NCBI GenBank assembly: GCA_036655715.1
Contig: JAVVPO010000002.1
Coordinates: 26,491-90,490, forward strand
Length of the DNA: 64,000 nucleotides
From: JAVVPO01 sp036655715
GTDB lineage: Bacteria; Bacillota; Clostridia; Lachnospirales; Cellulosilyticaceae
Direction: 5' to 3'
Of the stretch, positions 1-9,116 are shown piece after piece. Positions within the stretch are counted from its first letter, which is position 1; the number at the start of each line of letters is the position of its first letter. The notes under the pieces are model-generated. The model had not been told where the DNA came from, searched no databases, and saw only the letters and a list, made by a program, of their open reading frames with translations. Both the position numbers and the translations under genes were made by a program.

Positions 1-2
1 TT

Positions 3-1628
3 AAGCAGCTTAATGAAGAACAACAGATAGCTTATGATCAGATGCTAGCATATATTAAGAATGATGAGTATCAAACTATTTTGTTACAAGGAGTAACTGG
101 TAGTGGTAAAACAGAAATTTTTCTATATACTATTAAAGATGTACTTGAAAAAGGTGGAGCAGCTATTGTGTTGGTGCCGGAAATTGCCTTAACTAGACAA
201 ACGGTAAATCGTTTTAAAGAAAGGTTTGGAAATGCAGTAGCACTTACTCATAGCCGAATGACACCTAAAGAACGTCAGAACTTATATATGAAAGCTAGAG
301 CGGGGGACATATCTATTATAATAGGCCCGCGTAGTGCAGTTTTTGCACCGCTTAAGAATCTTAAGCTAATTGTAGTAGATGAAGAGCATGAAACCACTTA
401 TAAGTCAGAGACAACACCTAAATATAATGCAGTACAAGTGGCAAAAATGCGGATGCAAAGAACTGGTGGGATTGTCATACTAGCTTCAGCTACACCAAGC
501 TTGGAAACCTATTATGAAGCTACTAAGGGTGAGATTAAATTAGCTACTTTGAAAAATAGAGTAGGTAATGCAGTTTTACCAAGTATAGAGGTAGTGGATA
601 TGCGAATAGAACTGCAACAAGGTAACAATAGTCCCATTAGTAGAGTTTTATACGTAGCGATAAAAACTACTCTTGAACAAGGTAACCAAGTTATGTTACT
701 GTTAAATAGAAGAGGACATTCAACGTTTATCAATTGTAGGAACTGTGGTTTTGTTGTTAAGTGTAAACATTGTGATATTGCTATGACTTACCATATGAGA
801 AGCAAAAGTTTAGAATGTCATTATTGTGGGAGCAAACAGGTCATTCCTGAGATATGCCCAAGTTGTGGAAGTAAACATATTAGGTTCTTTGGAAATGGGA
901 CGGAAAAGATAGAAGAATATTTAACTAATCATTTTTTAGACTATGGTGTGGGTCGAATGGATTTTGAAACAACATCTGGGAAAGATGGCCATAGCAAGAT
1001 ACTAGAAGCTTTTAATAACCGTGAAATTAATGTACTTGTAGGGACTCAGATGATTTCTAAAGGGCATGATTTTCCAAATGTTACTTTAGTAGGGATACTG
1101 GCGGCAGATATGTCTCTTTATATGGAGGATTTTAGAAGCGATGAGAGAACCTTTCAACTTTTAACTCAGACACTTGGTAGAGCAGGTAGAGGGGATAAAA
1201 GGGGGAATGTTGTTATTCAAACTTATAATCCAGAACATAGAGTCATTGAAAGAGTCAAGTATTTTGAATCAGAACAGTTTTATGAAGAAGAATTAGCAAG
1301 TAGGCAGTTAATGGGATATCCACCATTTAGTCATTTATTTTCATTACTTATTAGCGGAAGAGATGAGCAAGAAGTTATTCAGAAAGCACATATGCTGTCG
1401 GCTTATTACCAATACTATAACAAGAAAAAGATGTTTAAAATTATAGGACCTGTACCAGCCGTTATTAGTAAAGTAGCTGATGAGTATAGGTGGAAGATTA
1501 TTATCATGGGTGAGGAACGAGAAAAAGTTCTTATTTATGGTAAGTTTTGCCTAGAAAAATTCATAAAAAGAGAATTAACAGATCGAATCAGAATAAGCTG
1601 GGATATTGACCCGCGGACGATGATTTAA
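3..1628 (+). CDS. priA: Primosomal replication restart helicase PriA (5' end outside window)
   Basis: PriA is the superfamily 2 DNA helicase that recognises stalled forks and starts reassembly of the replisome. The open frame runs in from the window edge. Codons before the first ATG (position 42) read KQLNEEQQIAYDQ, which is typical of the start of the PriA helicase core, so this is a partial gene and roughly the first 200 residues (the DNA-binding domain) are missing. Visible are Walker A GVTGSGKT (about 90-113), the DEEH helicase box (about 379-390), and the family's inserted zinc-binding module with CxxC pairs between about 735 and 890. The C-terminal helicase half with QTLGRAGRG follows. 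The frame is intact to the stop, with def 24 bp downstream, so the two are probably co-transcribed. Confidence 0.96.
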   Translation, partial: KQLNEEQQIAYDQMLAYIKNDEYQTILLQGVTGSGKTEIFLYTIKDVLEKGGAAIVLVPEIALTRQTVNRFKERFGNAVALTHSRMTPKERQNLYMKARAGDISIIIGPRSAVFAPLKNLKLIVVDEEHETTYKSETTPKYNAVQVAKMRMQRTGGIVILASATPSLETYYEATKGEIKLATLKNRVGNAVLPSIEVVDMRIELQQGNNSPISRVLYVAIKTTLEQGNQVMLLLNRRGHSTFINCRNCGFVVKCKHCDIAMTYHMRSKSLECHYCGSKQVIPEICPSCGSKHIRFFGNGTEKIEEYLTNHFLDYGVGRMDFETTSGKDGHSKILEAFNNREINVLVGTQMISKGHDFPNVTLVGILAADMSLYMEDFRSDERTFQLLTQTLGRAGRGDKRGNVVIQTYNPEHRVIERVKYFESEQFYEEELASRQLMGYPPFSHLFSLLISGRDEQEVIQKAHMLSAYYQYYNKKKMFKIIGPVPAVISKVADEYRWKIIIMGEEREKVLIYGKFCLEKFIKRELTDRIRISWDIDPRTMI

Positions 1629-1652
1629 TTTAAAAATAAGAGGAGGCGTAGC

Positions 1653-2123
1653 ATGGCTACAAGAACAATAAGAACACAGCAAGAAGATATACTTAGAAAG
1701 ACATCAAAAGAAGTGAAAAAATTTGATGAAAGTTTATGGGCACTATTAGATGATATGGCAGATACAATGTATGAAGCGGACGGAGTAGGTCTTGCAGCGC
1801 CACAAATAGGGCTTCTTAAAAAAATATTTATTATTGACATAGGAGAGGGATTGATTGAGTTTATTAATCCAGAAGTTTTAAGTGTAGATGGCGAGCAGTT
1901 TGGTGAAGAAGGATGTCTTAGTGTACCTAAAAAATACGGGCAAGTAAGAAGGTCAAATGTAGTTAAAATGAAAGCTCAAAATAGAGAGGGTAACTGGTTT
2001 GAAATAGAAGGTGAAGAACTTATGGCAAGAGCTATGCTTCATGAAAATGATCACTTAGAGGGTAAACTTTTTGTTGACCTAGTAGAAGGTGACTTAGTAG
2101 ACATGTCAGAGGACATGGAATAA
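1653..2123 (+). CDS. def: Peptide deformylase
   Basis: This metalloenzyme removes the formyl group from the N-terminal methionine of new proteins. All three family motifs are present: GVGLAAPQIG (about residues 46-55), EGCLS (about 88-92, whose Cys binds the metal) and HENDH (about 130-134, with both His ligands and the catalytic Glu). At 156 residues it has the usual length of a short bacterial deformylase. The ATG follows a good AGGAGG site. Its partner in the formylation cycle, fmt, comes 32 bp later, and the priA-def-fmt order is common in Firmicutes. Confidence 0.97.
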   Translation: MATRTIRTQQEDILRKTSKEVKKFDESLWALLDDMADTMYEADGVGLAAPQIGLLKKIFIIDIGEGLIEFINPEVLSVDGEQFGEEGCLSVPKKYGQVRRSNVVKMKAQNREGNWFEIEGEELMARAMLHENDHLEGKLFVDLVEGDLVDMSEDME

Positions 2124-2155
2124 GGGATTAAAGCAAGTTAGTCTAGGAGGAAATT

Positions 2156-3091
2156 ATGAATATAGTTTTTATGGGAACACCCGATTTTGCAGTGCCACCA
2201 CTGCAAATGTTAATAGATGAAGGACATGAAATTAGTCTTGTAGTAACACAGCCTGATAGACCAAAAGGTAGAGGCAAAAAAGATAATATGTCTGCAGTAA
2301 AAGAATTGGCACTTAAGTATGACTTGCCAGTTAACCAGCCAGAACGTGTAAAAAATGATGAAGAATTTTATAAACACATAAAAGCTTTAAACCCAGATCT
2401 TATAATAGTAGTAGCCTTCGGTCAGATTTTGCCTGAAAGTATACTTGAAATTCCAAGACTTGGATGTATTAATATCCATGGGTCTCTTCTTCCTAAATAT
2501 AGAGGAGCAGGTCCGATTCAATGGTCTGTTATCAATCAAGAAGAAGTGAGCGGCGTAACCATTATGTATATGGATAAAGGAATGGACACTGGAGATATGC
2601 TATACAAAAAAGAAATAGCATTAGCACCAAAAGAAACTTCTGAGACGCTCTATGATAAAATGAGAATAATAGGTGCAGATGCGCTAAAAGAAGCTATGCC
2701 ATTAATTATTAGCGGCGGAGTAGGTAGAGAAAAACAAGATGATACTAAAGCAACGTATGCGCCGCCAATTAGTAAGTCATTAGGTGAAGTAGACTTTAGT
2801 AAATCAGCAAAAGAAATAGATGCCTTAATAAGGGGTCTTAATCCATGGCCAGTAGCTTATACTTATTACGATAATCAATGTATGAAAGTATGGGACGTGG
2901 ATGTCATTGCTGAAAACTCTACTTATGCGAGTGGAACAATTGTTAAAGTAGCTAAGGAAGGTTTGTATGTACAAACTGGAGAAGGTCAATTATGTATTAG
3001 TGAAATTCAAGCGCCTAATAAAAAAAGAATGGCAGTTTCAGAGTATATTAAAGGGCACACAATCTTAGAAGGTCAGATTCTAGGAAGATAA
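2156..3091 (+). CDS. fmt: Methionyl-tRNA formyltransferase
   Basis: Fmt transfers a formyl group from 10-formyltetrahydrofolate to initiator Met-tRNA. The 311-residue protein is of standard length. It opens with MNIVFMGTPDFAVP, the Rossmann-type formyltransferase start, and carries the catalytic-region signature SLLPKYRGAGPIQW at about residues 105-118. The smaller C-terminal tRNA-binding domain begins near residue 205. An AGGAGG site sits just before the ATG. It lies directly behind def, with which it forms the N-formylation and deformylation pair. Confidence 0.97.
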   Translation: MNIVFMGTPDFAVPPLQMLIDEGHEISLVVTQPDRPKGRGKKDNMSAVKELALKYDLPVNQPERVKNDEEFYKHIKALNPDLIIVVAFGQILPESILEIPRLGCINIHGSLLPKYRGAGPIQWSVINQEEVSGVTIMYMDKGMDTGDMLYKKEIALAPKETSETLYDKMRIIGADALKEAMPLIISGGVGREKQDDTKATYAPPISKSLGEVDFSKSAKEIDALIRGLNPWPVAYTYYDNQCMKVWDVDVIAENSTYASGTIVKVAKEGLYVQTGEGQLCISEIQAPNKKRMAVSEYIKGHTILEGQILGR

Positions 3092-3111
3092 TGATGTGAG
3101 GAGTGGATAGT

Positions 3112-3807
3112 ATGTATTATGGTATGAGTTATGATCCAGTACAAATGCTGATTTTAATTATAAGTATGGCTATAACTGGATATGCAAGTATGAAAGTTAA
3201 GGGTGCTTTTGAAAAGTATTCTAGAGTAAGATGTTTATCTGGATATACAGGAGAAGAGACTGCTAGACGTATACTTATGATTAACAATCTAGGTTCTGTA
3301 GGTATTAAGCCTATAAACGGATCTATGACAGATCATTATAATCCACTTACCAAAGAGGTATCTTTATCTCAGACGGTTTATGGAGCAAATACAATCTCGG
3401 CTATTAGTGTGGCGGCCCATGAAGTAGGTCATGCTATTCAAGATGCTACAGGTTATGGATTTCTCAAGTTTAGACATAAAATATACCCGATTACAAACTT
3501 TGCAAGTCAGCTATCTATTCCAATTATTTTGGCAGGACTTATTTTTAGCACAGAGTTAATTACAGTTGGTATTGCATTATTTGCATTTACAACAATGTTT
3601 ACTTTGGTAACACTTCCGGTAGAATTCAATGCTTCTTCTAGAGCTATAGCAGCTTTATCAGGTAGTGGAATTCTTTCTCCAGAGGAGTTAGATGGAGCAA
3701 AAGAAGTGCTTAATGCAGCAGCACTTACATACGTAGCGGCAGCGGCATCTTCAATATTGATGTTATTAAGACTCGTAATGCTTTTTGGAAATAGAAATAG
3801 AGATTAA
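3112..3807 (+). CDS. Membrane zinc metallopeptidase, YugP family
   Basis: This is a predicted integral-membrane zinc peptidase of the YugP (neutral zinc metallopeptidase) family; its substrate is not known. The metal-binding motif HEVGH is at residues 103-107, preceded by a short hydrophobic N-terminal segment and followed by hydrophobic segments at about 130-165 and 200-222. A GTG at 3103 is in frame, but it overlaps the GAGGAG ribosome site. The ATG at 3112, eight bases after that site, is the better start and gives 231 residues. A terminator follows the stop, so this gene ends the priA-def-fmt transcription unit. Confidence 0.88.
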   Translation: MYYGMSYDPVQMLILIISMAITGYASMKVKGAFEKYSRVRCLSGYTGEETARRILMINNLGSVGIKPINGSMTDHYNPLTKEVSLSQTVYGANTISAISVAAHEVGHAIQDATGYGFLKFRHKIYPITNFASQLSIPIILAGLIFSTELITVGIALFAFTTMFTLVTLPVEFNASSRAIAALSGSGILSPEELDGAKEVLNAAALTYVAAAASSILMLLRLVMLFGNRNRD

Positions 3808-3810
3808 ATG

Positions 3811-3837
3811 AAAGGCGCTAGTTTAGCGTCTTTTCCG
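3811..3837 (+). terminator. Rho-independent terminator after the YugP-family gene
   Basis: AAAGGCGCTA pairs with TAGCGTCTTT (one G-U pair) around a GTT loop and is followed by a short T/C tract. It lies 4 bases past the metallopeptidase stop codon. Confidence 0.75.
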
Positions 3838-3871
3838 TTATAAAAATATATTTATTTAAGTGAGGACAAAT

Positions 3872-5215
3872 ATGAAAAGTACAAGAGAGCATATAGCAGA
3901 TATATTAACAAATATAGAAAAAGAGCAAAGCTACATGCAATTAGTATTAAAAGCTGAGCTAGAAAATTTTGAAGTAAAAGATAGAGCGTTTATAAATGAA
4001 ATTATTTATGGAACTATTAAATATAGAATAACTATTGATTACATTATTAACCAATTTTCTAAAACACCTATTAACAAAATGAAACCATTTATTAGAAGTG
4101 TCATGCGTATGAGTGTTTATCAAATTATGTATTTAGATAAAGTACCTGCATCAGCGGCTATCAATGAAGCTGTAAAAATTGTGCATAGAAGAAAAATGAG
4201 TAATTTATCAGGATTTATAAATGGTGTATTAAGAAACATTGATAGAAATAAAGAGAGTATTGTCTATCCGGATGATTCTAAAAATCCTATAAGTCACTTA
4301 TCTGTTATCTATTCTGTTCCTGAATGGTTACTAGAAATGTGGACGCAGGATTATGGGATAGAGGTGACAAAACGTATTTGTGAATCTCTTAATGAAAGAG
4401 CAAAGGTATGTATTCGTATTAATAGCTTAGTAGCTACAAAAGAAGAAGTACTAGCAGAGCTTAAGGAGTTAGGTATAGACAGTGAAACGGGGGAGCTATT
4501 ACCTGGTGAAAGTATGTATATAACAGGAGCTACATCTATTGCTCAAATGGATTCTTTTAAGCAAGGTAAATGGGCTGTACAAGATGAAAGTGCAACATTA
4601 GTGGGACATGTAGTAGATCCTAAAGCAGGAGAAATAGTGTTAGATATGTGTAGCGCACCAGGTGGTAAATCAACTCATATGGCAATGCTCATGCAAAATA
4701 AAGGAATGATTATGAGCGCAGATGTCCACGAACATAAGATGGAGATTATACAAAAGAATGCCAAGAGGTTAGGTGTAGAAATTATAGAGCCTGTTTTACA
4801 AGATGGTACAAAGATAAATGAAGCATGGAAAGAAAAATTCGATAAAGTACTTTTAGATGCACCTTGTTCAGGTCTTGGTATTATAAAAAGAAAGCCTGAC
4901 ATTAGATATAGTAAAACTTTAGAAGATGTAAAAGCAATAGCGCAGTTACAAGAAAAACTTCTAGAAAATGCAGTTTGCTACCTAAAGCAAGATGGAATTT
5001 TAGTTTATAGTACTTGTACGATATCAAAACAAGAAAATGAGGGTATAATTAAATGTGCCGTTGAAAAATTAGGATTAGAACTAGATAGCATAGAAGAGTA
5101 TATGCCAAATATTCTTAAGCCTTATATTGAGAACAAAGCAACGATTCAAATTATGCCTTTTATGGCCAATACAGATGGATTTTTTATAGCTAGATTTAGA
5201 AAAAGAGGTAATTAA
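3872..5215 (+). CDS. rsmB: 16S rRNA (cytosine(967)-C5)-methyltransferase RsmB
   Basis: RsmB methylates C967 of 16S rRNA using S-adenosylmethionine. The 447-residue protein has an N-terminal NusB-like RNA-binding domain (about residues 1-130) and a C-terminal Rossmann methyltransferase domain. The SAM loop is DMCSAPGGKSTHMA, and both cysteines of the RsmB/Nop2 mechanism are present, in LDAPCSGLG and YSTCTI. An in-frame GTG exists at 3860, but it overlaps the GTGAGGA ribosome site, so the ATG at 3872 is preferred. The stop is followed after 2 bases by rlmN, so translation is probably coupled. Confidence 0.95.
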   Translation: MKSTREHIADILTNIEKEQSYMQLVLKAELENFEVKDRAFINEIIYGTIKYRITIDYIINQFSKTPINKMKPFIRSVMRMSVYQIMYLDKVPASAAINEAVKIVHRRKMSNLSGFINGVLRNIDRNKESIVYPDDSKNPISHLSVIYSVPEWLLEMWTQDYGIEVTKRICESLNERAKVCIRINSLVATKEEVLAELKELGIDSETGELLPGESMYITGATSIAQMDSFKQGKWAVQDESATLVGHVVDPKAGEIVLDMCSAPGGKSTHMAMLMQNKGMIMSADVHEHKMEIIQKNAKRLGVEIIEPVLQDGTKINEAWKEKFDKVLLDAPCSGLGIIKRKPDIRYSKTLEDVKAIAQLQEKLLENAVCYLKQDGILVYSTCTISKQENEGIIKCAVEKLGLELDSIEEYMPNILKPYIENKATIQIMPFMANTDGFFIARFRKRGN

Positions 5216-5217
5216 GG

Positions 5218-6255
5218 ATGTCAGATATTATTAGTAAAAACTTAGAAGAGCTAGAGGTATTAGTAGCTGAATATAAACAAAGCAAATTTAGGGCAAAACA
5301 ACTTTTTGAGTGGATTCATAGTAAGATGGAATGGGATTACGATAAAATGACCAATCTTCCAGCTGATTTTAAAGAAAAATTAAAAGAAGATTGGCCACTA
5401 AATAGTATGAAAATTCTAGAAAAATATGAATCTCAGATAGATGGGACAATAAAATACTTGTTTGAACTAGAAGATTCCCATATAATAGAAAGTGTTTTAA
5501 TGAGATATAAACATGGTAATTCTATTTGTATATCTTCACAAGTTGGTTGTAAGATGGGGTGTAAATTCTGTGCTTCAACACTTGAGGGGCTTGTTAGAAA
5601 TCTAAAGATATCTGAAATGTTAGGTCAAATATATTTTGTAGCTAGAGACATAGGTGAGAGAATTTCCAATATCGTTATTATGGGTAGCGGAGAACCTCTA
5701 GAATATTTAGATATTACTACAGGATTTGTGCAGATGATTAACCATCCAAAAGGTCAAAATATTGGGCAAAGACATATTACGGTATCTACATGTGGATTAG
5801 TGCCTAGAATTTACGAACTAGCTGATATGGATATGCAAATTACATTAGCTATCTCATTACATGCAACAACAGATGAAAAAAGACAACAAATAATGCCTAT
5901 TGCTTATAAATATACAATTAAAGAAATATTACAAGCATGTAAGTATTATACAGACAAGACAGGCAGAAGAATTACTTTCGAATATGCCCTTATTGCAGGA
6001 AAAAATGATACTAAAGAAGATGCATTAGAACTTTATGGTTTATTAAGAGGTTCATTATGTCATGTTAATCTTATACCTATTAATAAGATAGAAGAAAGAA
6101 GTTTTGAAAGTGGTACGCAAGAAAGTATAGAAAATTTTGCTAAATTATTAAAATCTTATCATATAGAGACGACTGTACGTAGAAAATTAGGCTCGGATAT
6201 AGATGCAGCATGTGGACAATTAAGGCGTAGGTATCTCAAAAAAAGAGGTGAATAA
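5218..6255 (+). CDS. rlmN: Dual-specificity 23S rRNA/tRNA A2503/A37 methyltransferase RlmN
   Basis: RlmN is a radical-SAM enzyme that makes 2-methyladenosine at A2503 of 23S rRNA and A37 of some tRNAs. The 4Fe-4S cysteines lie in CKMGCKFC (C111, C115, C118). The C-terminal Cys of the mechanism is in DAACGQLRRRY (about C332), and GSGEPLEY matches the SAM-binding GGE region of the family. At 345 residues it has the family length. It sits two bases after rsmB in a block of RNA-modification and signalling genes running to rpe. Confidence 0.96.
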   Translation: MSDIISKNLEELEVLVAEYKQSKFRAKQLFEWIHSKMEWDYDKMTNLPADFKEKLKEDWPLNSMKILEKYESQIDGTIKYLFELEDSHIIESVLMRYKHGNSICISSQVGCKMGCKFCASTLEGLVRNLKISEMLGQIYFVARDIGERISNIVIMGSGEPLEYLDITTGFVQMINHPKGQNIGQRHITVSTCGLVPRIYELADMDMQITLAISLHATTDEKRQQIMPIAYKYTIKEILQACKYYTDKTGRRITFEYALIAGKNDTKEDALELYGLLRGSLCHVNLIPINKIEERSFESGTQESIENFAKLLKSYHIETTVRRKLGSDIDAACGQLRRRYLKKRGE

Positions 6256-6257
6256 GC

Positions 6258-7016
6258 ATGATTGCGGTTGGAAAAATTGATATCGGTATAAAACGAACTA
6301 GGAATGAAGATGGGGTATTTATTTCTAATACCCCTATTGGAGCCTTGCCAAACTTATATATTGTAGCAGATGGTATGGGAGGACATAAAGGAGGAGCAGT
6401 AGCTAGTAAATTAGCTATAGAAGCTTTTTGTGCCTATATAGAAGCTCACAATAAAATCAAGTTTGATTATGAAGAAGATATACTCAATTTACTTAAAAGA
6501 GGCATTGTTCATGCCAATTATATTATTTATAGAGAAGCAAATAATCATGAAGAATGTAAAGGTATGGGCACAACACTGACCCTATGTACAGTTATTAATA
6601 ATAAAATATATAGTGCGCATGTAGGCGATACTAGAATTTACCTTGTTAATAATTCGCATATCCGTCAAATGACCATAGATCATTCATTGGTACAAGAAAT
6701 GGTAGAACAAGGTTTTATTTTGGAAAGTGAAGTAAAAGAGCACCCCCAAAGACATGTGATTACAAGAGCTGTTGGTACATATGAGAACATTAAAGTTGAT
6801 ACTTTAATTAGTGAGCTAGAAGGAGTAGAATATATACTTTTGTGTTCTGATGGACTGACTTCTATGATAAGTAATGAAAAAATACAGATGCTTATCTATA
6901 GTGAGCAAAACAATTTAAATGACATAGTAGAAAGACTTATTGACGCAGCGAATGCTGAAGGTGGGTTAGATAATATAGCCGTAATAATGGGAAAAAGATG
7001 TGAGGTGATACGATGA
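6258..7016 (+). CDS. prpC: PP2C-family Ser/Thr phosphatase PrpC/Stp
   Basis: This cytosolic PPM/PP2C phosphatase reverses phosphorylation by the neighbouring kinase PrkC. The metal-binding motifs are all visible: NEDG near residue 17, VADGMGGHKGG with DGMGG at 38-42, GDTR, CSDGLTSM, and the final GGLDNIAVI aspartate motif. The length of 252 residues is normal. The stop overlaps the start of prkC by four bases, the classic arrangement for this phosphatase-kinase pair in Firmicutes. Confidence 0.95.
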   Translation: MIAVGKIDIGIKRTRNEDGVFISNTPIGALPNLYIVADGMGGHKGGAVASKLAIEAFCAYIEAHNKIKFDYEEDILNLLKRGIVHANYIIYREANNHEECKGMGTTLTLCTVINNKIYSAHVGDTRIYLVNNSHIRQMTIDHSLVQEMVEQGFILESEVKEHPQRHVITRAVGTYENIKVDTLISELEGVEYILLCSDGLTSMISNEKIQMLIYSEQNNLNDIVERLIDAANAEGGLDNIAVIMGKRCEVIR

Positions 7017-9100
7017 TATTAACACCGGGAACAATACTTGGAGAACGTTATGAAATTATTGAAAAAATAGGTGCAGGTGGCATGTCTATTGTGTATAAGG
7101 CTAAGTGCAATAGATTGCAAAGATTTGTAGCTGTAAAGATGCTTCGAGAAGAATTTGTTAAGGATGAAGAATTTGTTGAGAAATTTAAAGTAGAAGCTTT
7201 GTCTGCGGCTAGATTATCTCATCCTAATATAGTAGGAGTTTATGATGTAGGCAATGACCATGATCTCCATTATATTGTGATGGAATATATGGAAGGACAT
7301 ACTTTAAAAGAGCTTATTGCTAGAGAAGGTCCTTTAGAAGAAAAAATGGTATTAGAATATGGAATTCAAATGCTAAATGCTATAGGGCATGCTCATAAAA
7401 AACAAATTATTCATAGGGATATTAAGCCGCAAAACATTTTAGTTACTCAAGATAAAGTATTAAAGGTAACAGATTTTGGTATTGCTAGAGCTGTAGATTC
7501 CTCAACCATTGTAACAACAGGGAATGCAATCGGGTCAGTGCATTATTTTTCACCAGAGCAAGCAAAAGGAAAATATGTTAATGAAACAAGTGATTTATAC
7601 TCTTGTGGTATTGTTTTATTTGAGTTAGCAACAAAGAGGCTACCATTTGAGGCTGATTCTCATGTGTCTATTGCACTTAAACATATCAACGAAGAGATTC
7701 CACATCCCTCTACATTTAATCCGTTAATGAGTAAGGGGCTTGAACAAATTATTTTAAAAGCGACTAATAAAAAACAAGAATTAAGATATCAGTCTGCAGA
7801 AGAGATGATAAAAGATGTAAAAGCTGTTATGGCTAATCCTAATTATGTAGTGAAAGCTAATATAGTAAGTGAAGAAATGGGGAATACTGTTTTATTGACT
7901 GACCTAGAAACAAGCTATATTAGGGAAAATGATAGAAAAGAAAATGGAGAGCATGTTCAAATGCCACCAAAACCTAGAAAACTAGATGTAGAAGAAGTCT
8001 ATGGTGAAGACTTTGAAGAAGAGGAAGAAGGCGAGATTTCCTCAACTTACAAAATATTAGTAGGCATTGGAGGTATATTAGCTACATTGTTACTAGTAGG
8101 TATACTCGGGGCAGTAGCTTTCTTCTTTCTTCCATCTTGGACAGCTACAGATGCAGTCATTGTGCCTAAAGTAGAAGGTGTCATGTTAGAAGAGGCGCAA
8201 AGTTTAGCTAAAGACAGGGGCCTTACAATCAAAGTGTCAAGTGAAGAAGCAAGCAAGCAGGTGCCGGGAACTATTATTAAGCAACTACCTAAGGCAGATG
8301 CAACAATAGATAAAAATGGTGTGATACAAGTTGTTGTAGCGACTGCTGAAGTTATTGCTAAAGTAAATGTTCCAGATGTAGTAGGTATGAACAATGCAGA
8401 TGCGCAAAGGCAATTAGAGATTAAAGATTTAACAAGTTATGTAGATAGAGAATATGATGAAAATGTAGAAGTAGGAAAGGTTATTTCACAATCACCCGTT
8501 TCAAATACAGAGGTGGAAAAAGGTGAAATGATTACATTAGTAGTTAGTAAAGGTCCTAAAATTATTAAGGCTAATGTGCCAAACTTACTAGGTCAAACTG
8601 AGGCAGAAGCAAATGTAAGCCTTGCAAATGCTAACTTAGGAATGGGCAGGATATCAGAAGAATATAGTGCTACGGTAGAAAAAGGTCGTATTATAAATCA
8701 AAGTATTAGTGCCAACAACTCTGTAGAAGAGGGTACTAGAATAGATATTGCTATAAGTAAAGGAGTAGAAGAAGTGATTCCGGAAGAAGTAGTTCCAGAA
8801 GAGATTCCAGAGACTCTTCCTGATGAGAGTGAGCAGCCAGGAACTGAAGGTGAAGGACAAGAAACGGAAGAAACTGAAGTAACTACAACATACACTTTGA
8901 ATTTACCAGCAGGAAGTGACAAACCAGAATATCATGTACTAGTTACTTTCCAAACGGATCAAGGTGTGAAATCATTATTTGATGAAGTCATTAAACATGA
9001 AGACTTCCCTATGAGTATACAAATCACAGGGTCTGGTTCGGGAAGATTGATAACTTATTTTGATGGACAACAAGAATATGAAGACAACTATAGTTTTTAA
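7013..9100 (+). CDS. prkC: PASTA-domain Ser/Thr protein kinase PrkC
   Basis: PrkC is a membrane kinase that senses muropeptides or lipid II and phosphorylates division, translation and metabolic targets. The kinase domain (about 1-280) shows the glycine loop GAGGMSIVYKA (20-30), Lys42, the catalytic loop HRDIKPQN (134-141) and DFG (154-156). A transmembrane helix lies at about 346-370, followed by three extracellular PASTA repeats at about 380-585. After them comes a Glu/Pro/Thr-rich linker (about 585-625) and a C-terminal module of about 70 residues that is not a PASTA repeat. The ATG lies inside the prpC stop region (ATGA overlap). Confidence 0.95.
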   Translation: MILTPGTILGERYEIIEKIGAGGMSIVYKAKCNRLQRFVAVKMLREEFVKDEEFVEKFKVEALSAARLSHPNIVGVYDVGNDHDLHYIVMEYMEGHTLKELIAREGPLEEKMVLEYGIQMLNAIGHAHKKQIIHRDIKPQNILVTQDKVLKVTDFGIARAVDSSTIVTTGNAIGSVHYFSPEQAKGKYVNETSDLYSCGIVLFELATKRLPFEADSHVSIALKHINEEIPHPSTFNPLMSKGLEQIILKATNKKQELRYQSAEEMIKDVKAVMANPNYVVKANIVSEEMGNTVLLTDLETSYIRENDRKENGEHVQMPPKPRKLDVEEVYGEDFEEEEEGEISSTYKILVGIGGILATLLLVGILGAVAFFFLPSWTATDAVIVPKVEGVMLEEAQSLAKDRGLTIKVSSEEASKQVPGTIIKQLPKADATIDKNGVIQVVVATAEVIAKVNVPDVVGMNNADAQRQLEIKDLTSYVDREYDENVEVGKVISQSPVSNTEVEKGEMITLVVSKGPKIIKANVPNLLGQTEAEANVSLANANLGMGRISEEYSATVEKGRIINQSISANNSVEEGTRIDIAISKGVEEVIPEEVVPEEIPETLPDESEQPGTEGEGQETEETEVTTTYTLNLPAGSDKPEYHVLVTFQTDQGVKSLFDEVIKHEDFPMSIQITGSGSGRLITYFDGQQEYEDNYSF

Positions 9101-9116
9101 TGAGGTGACTAATTAA

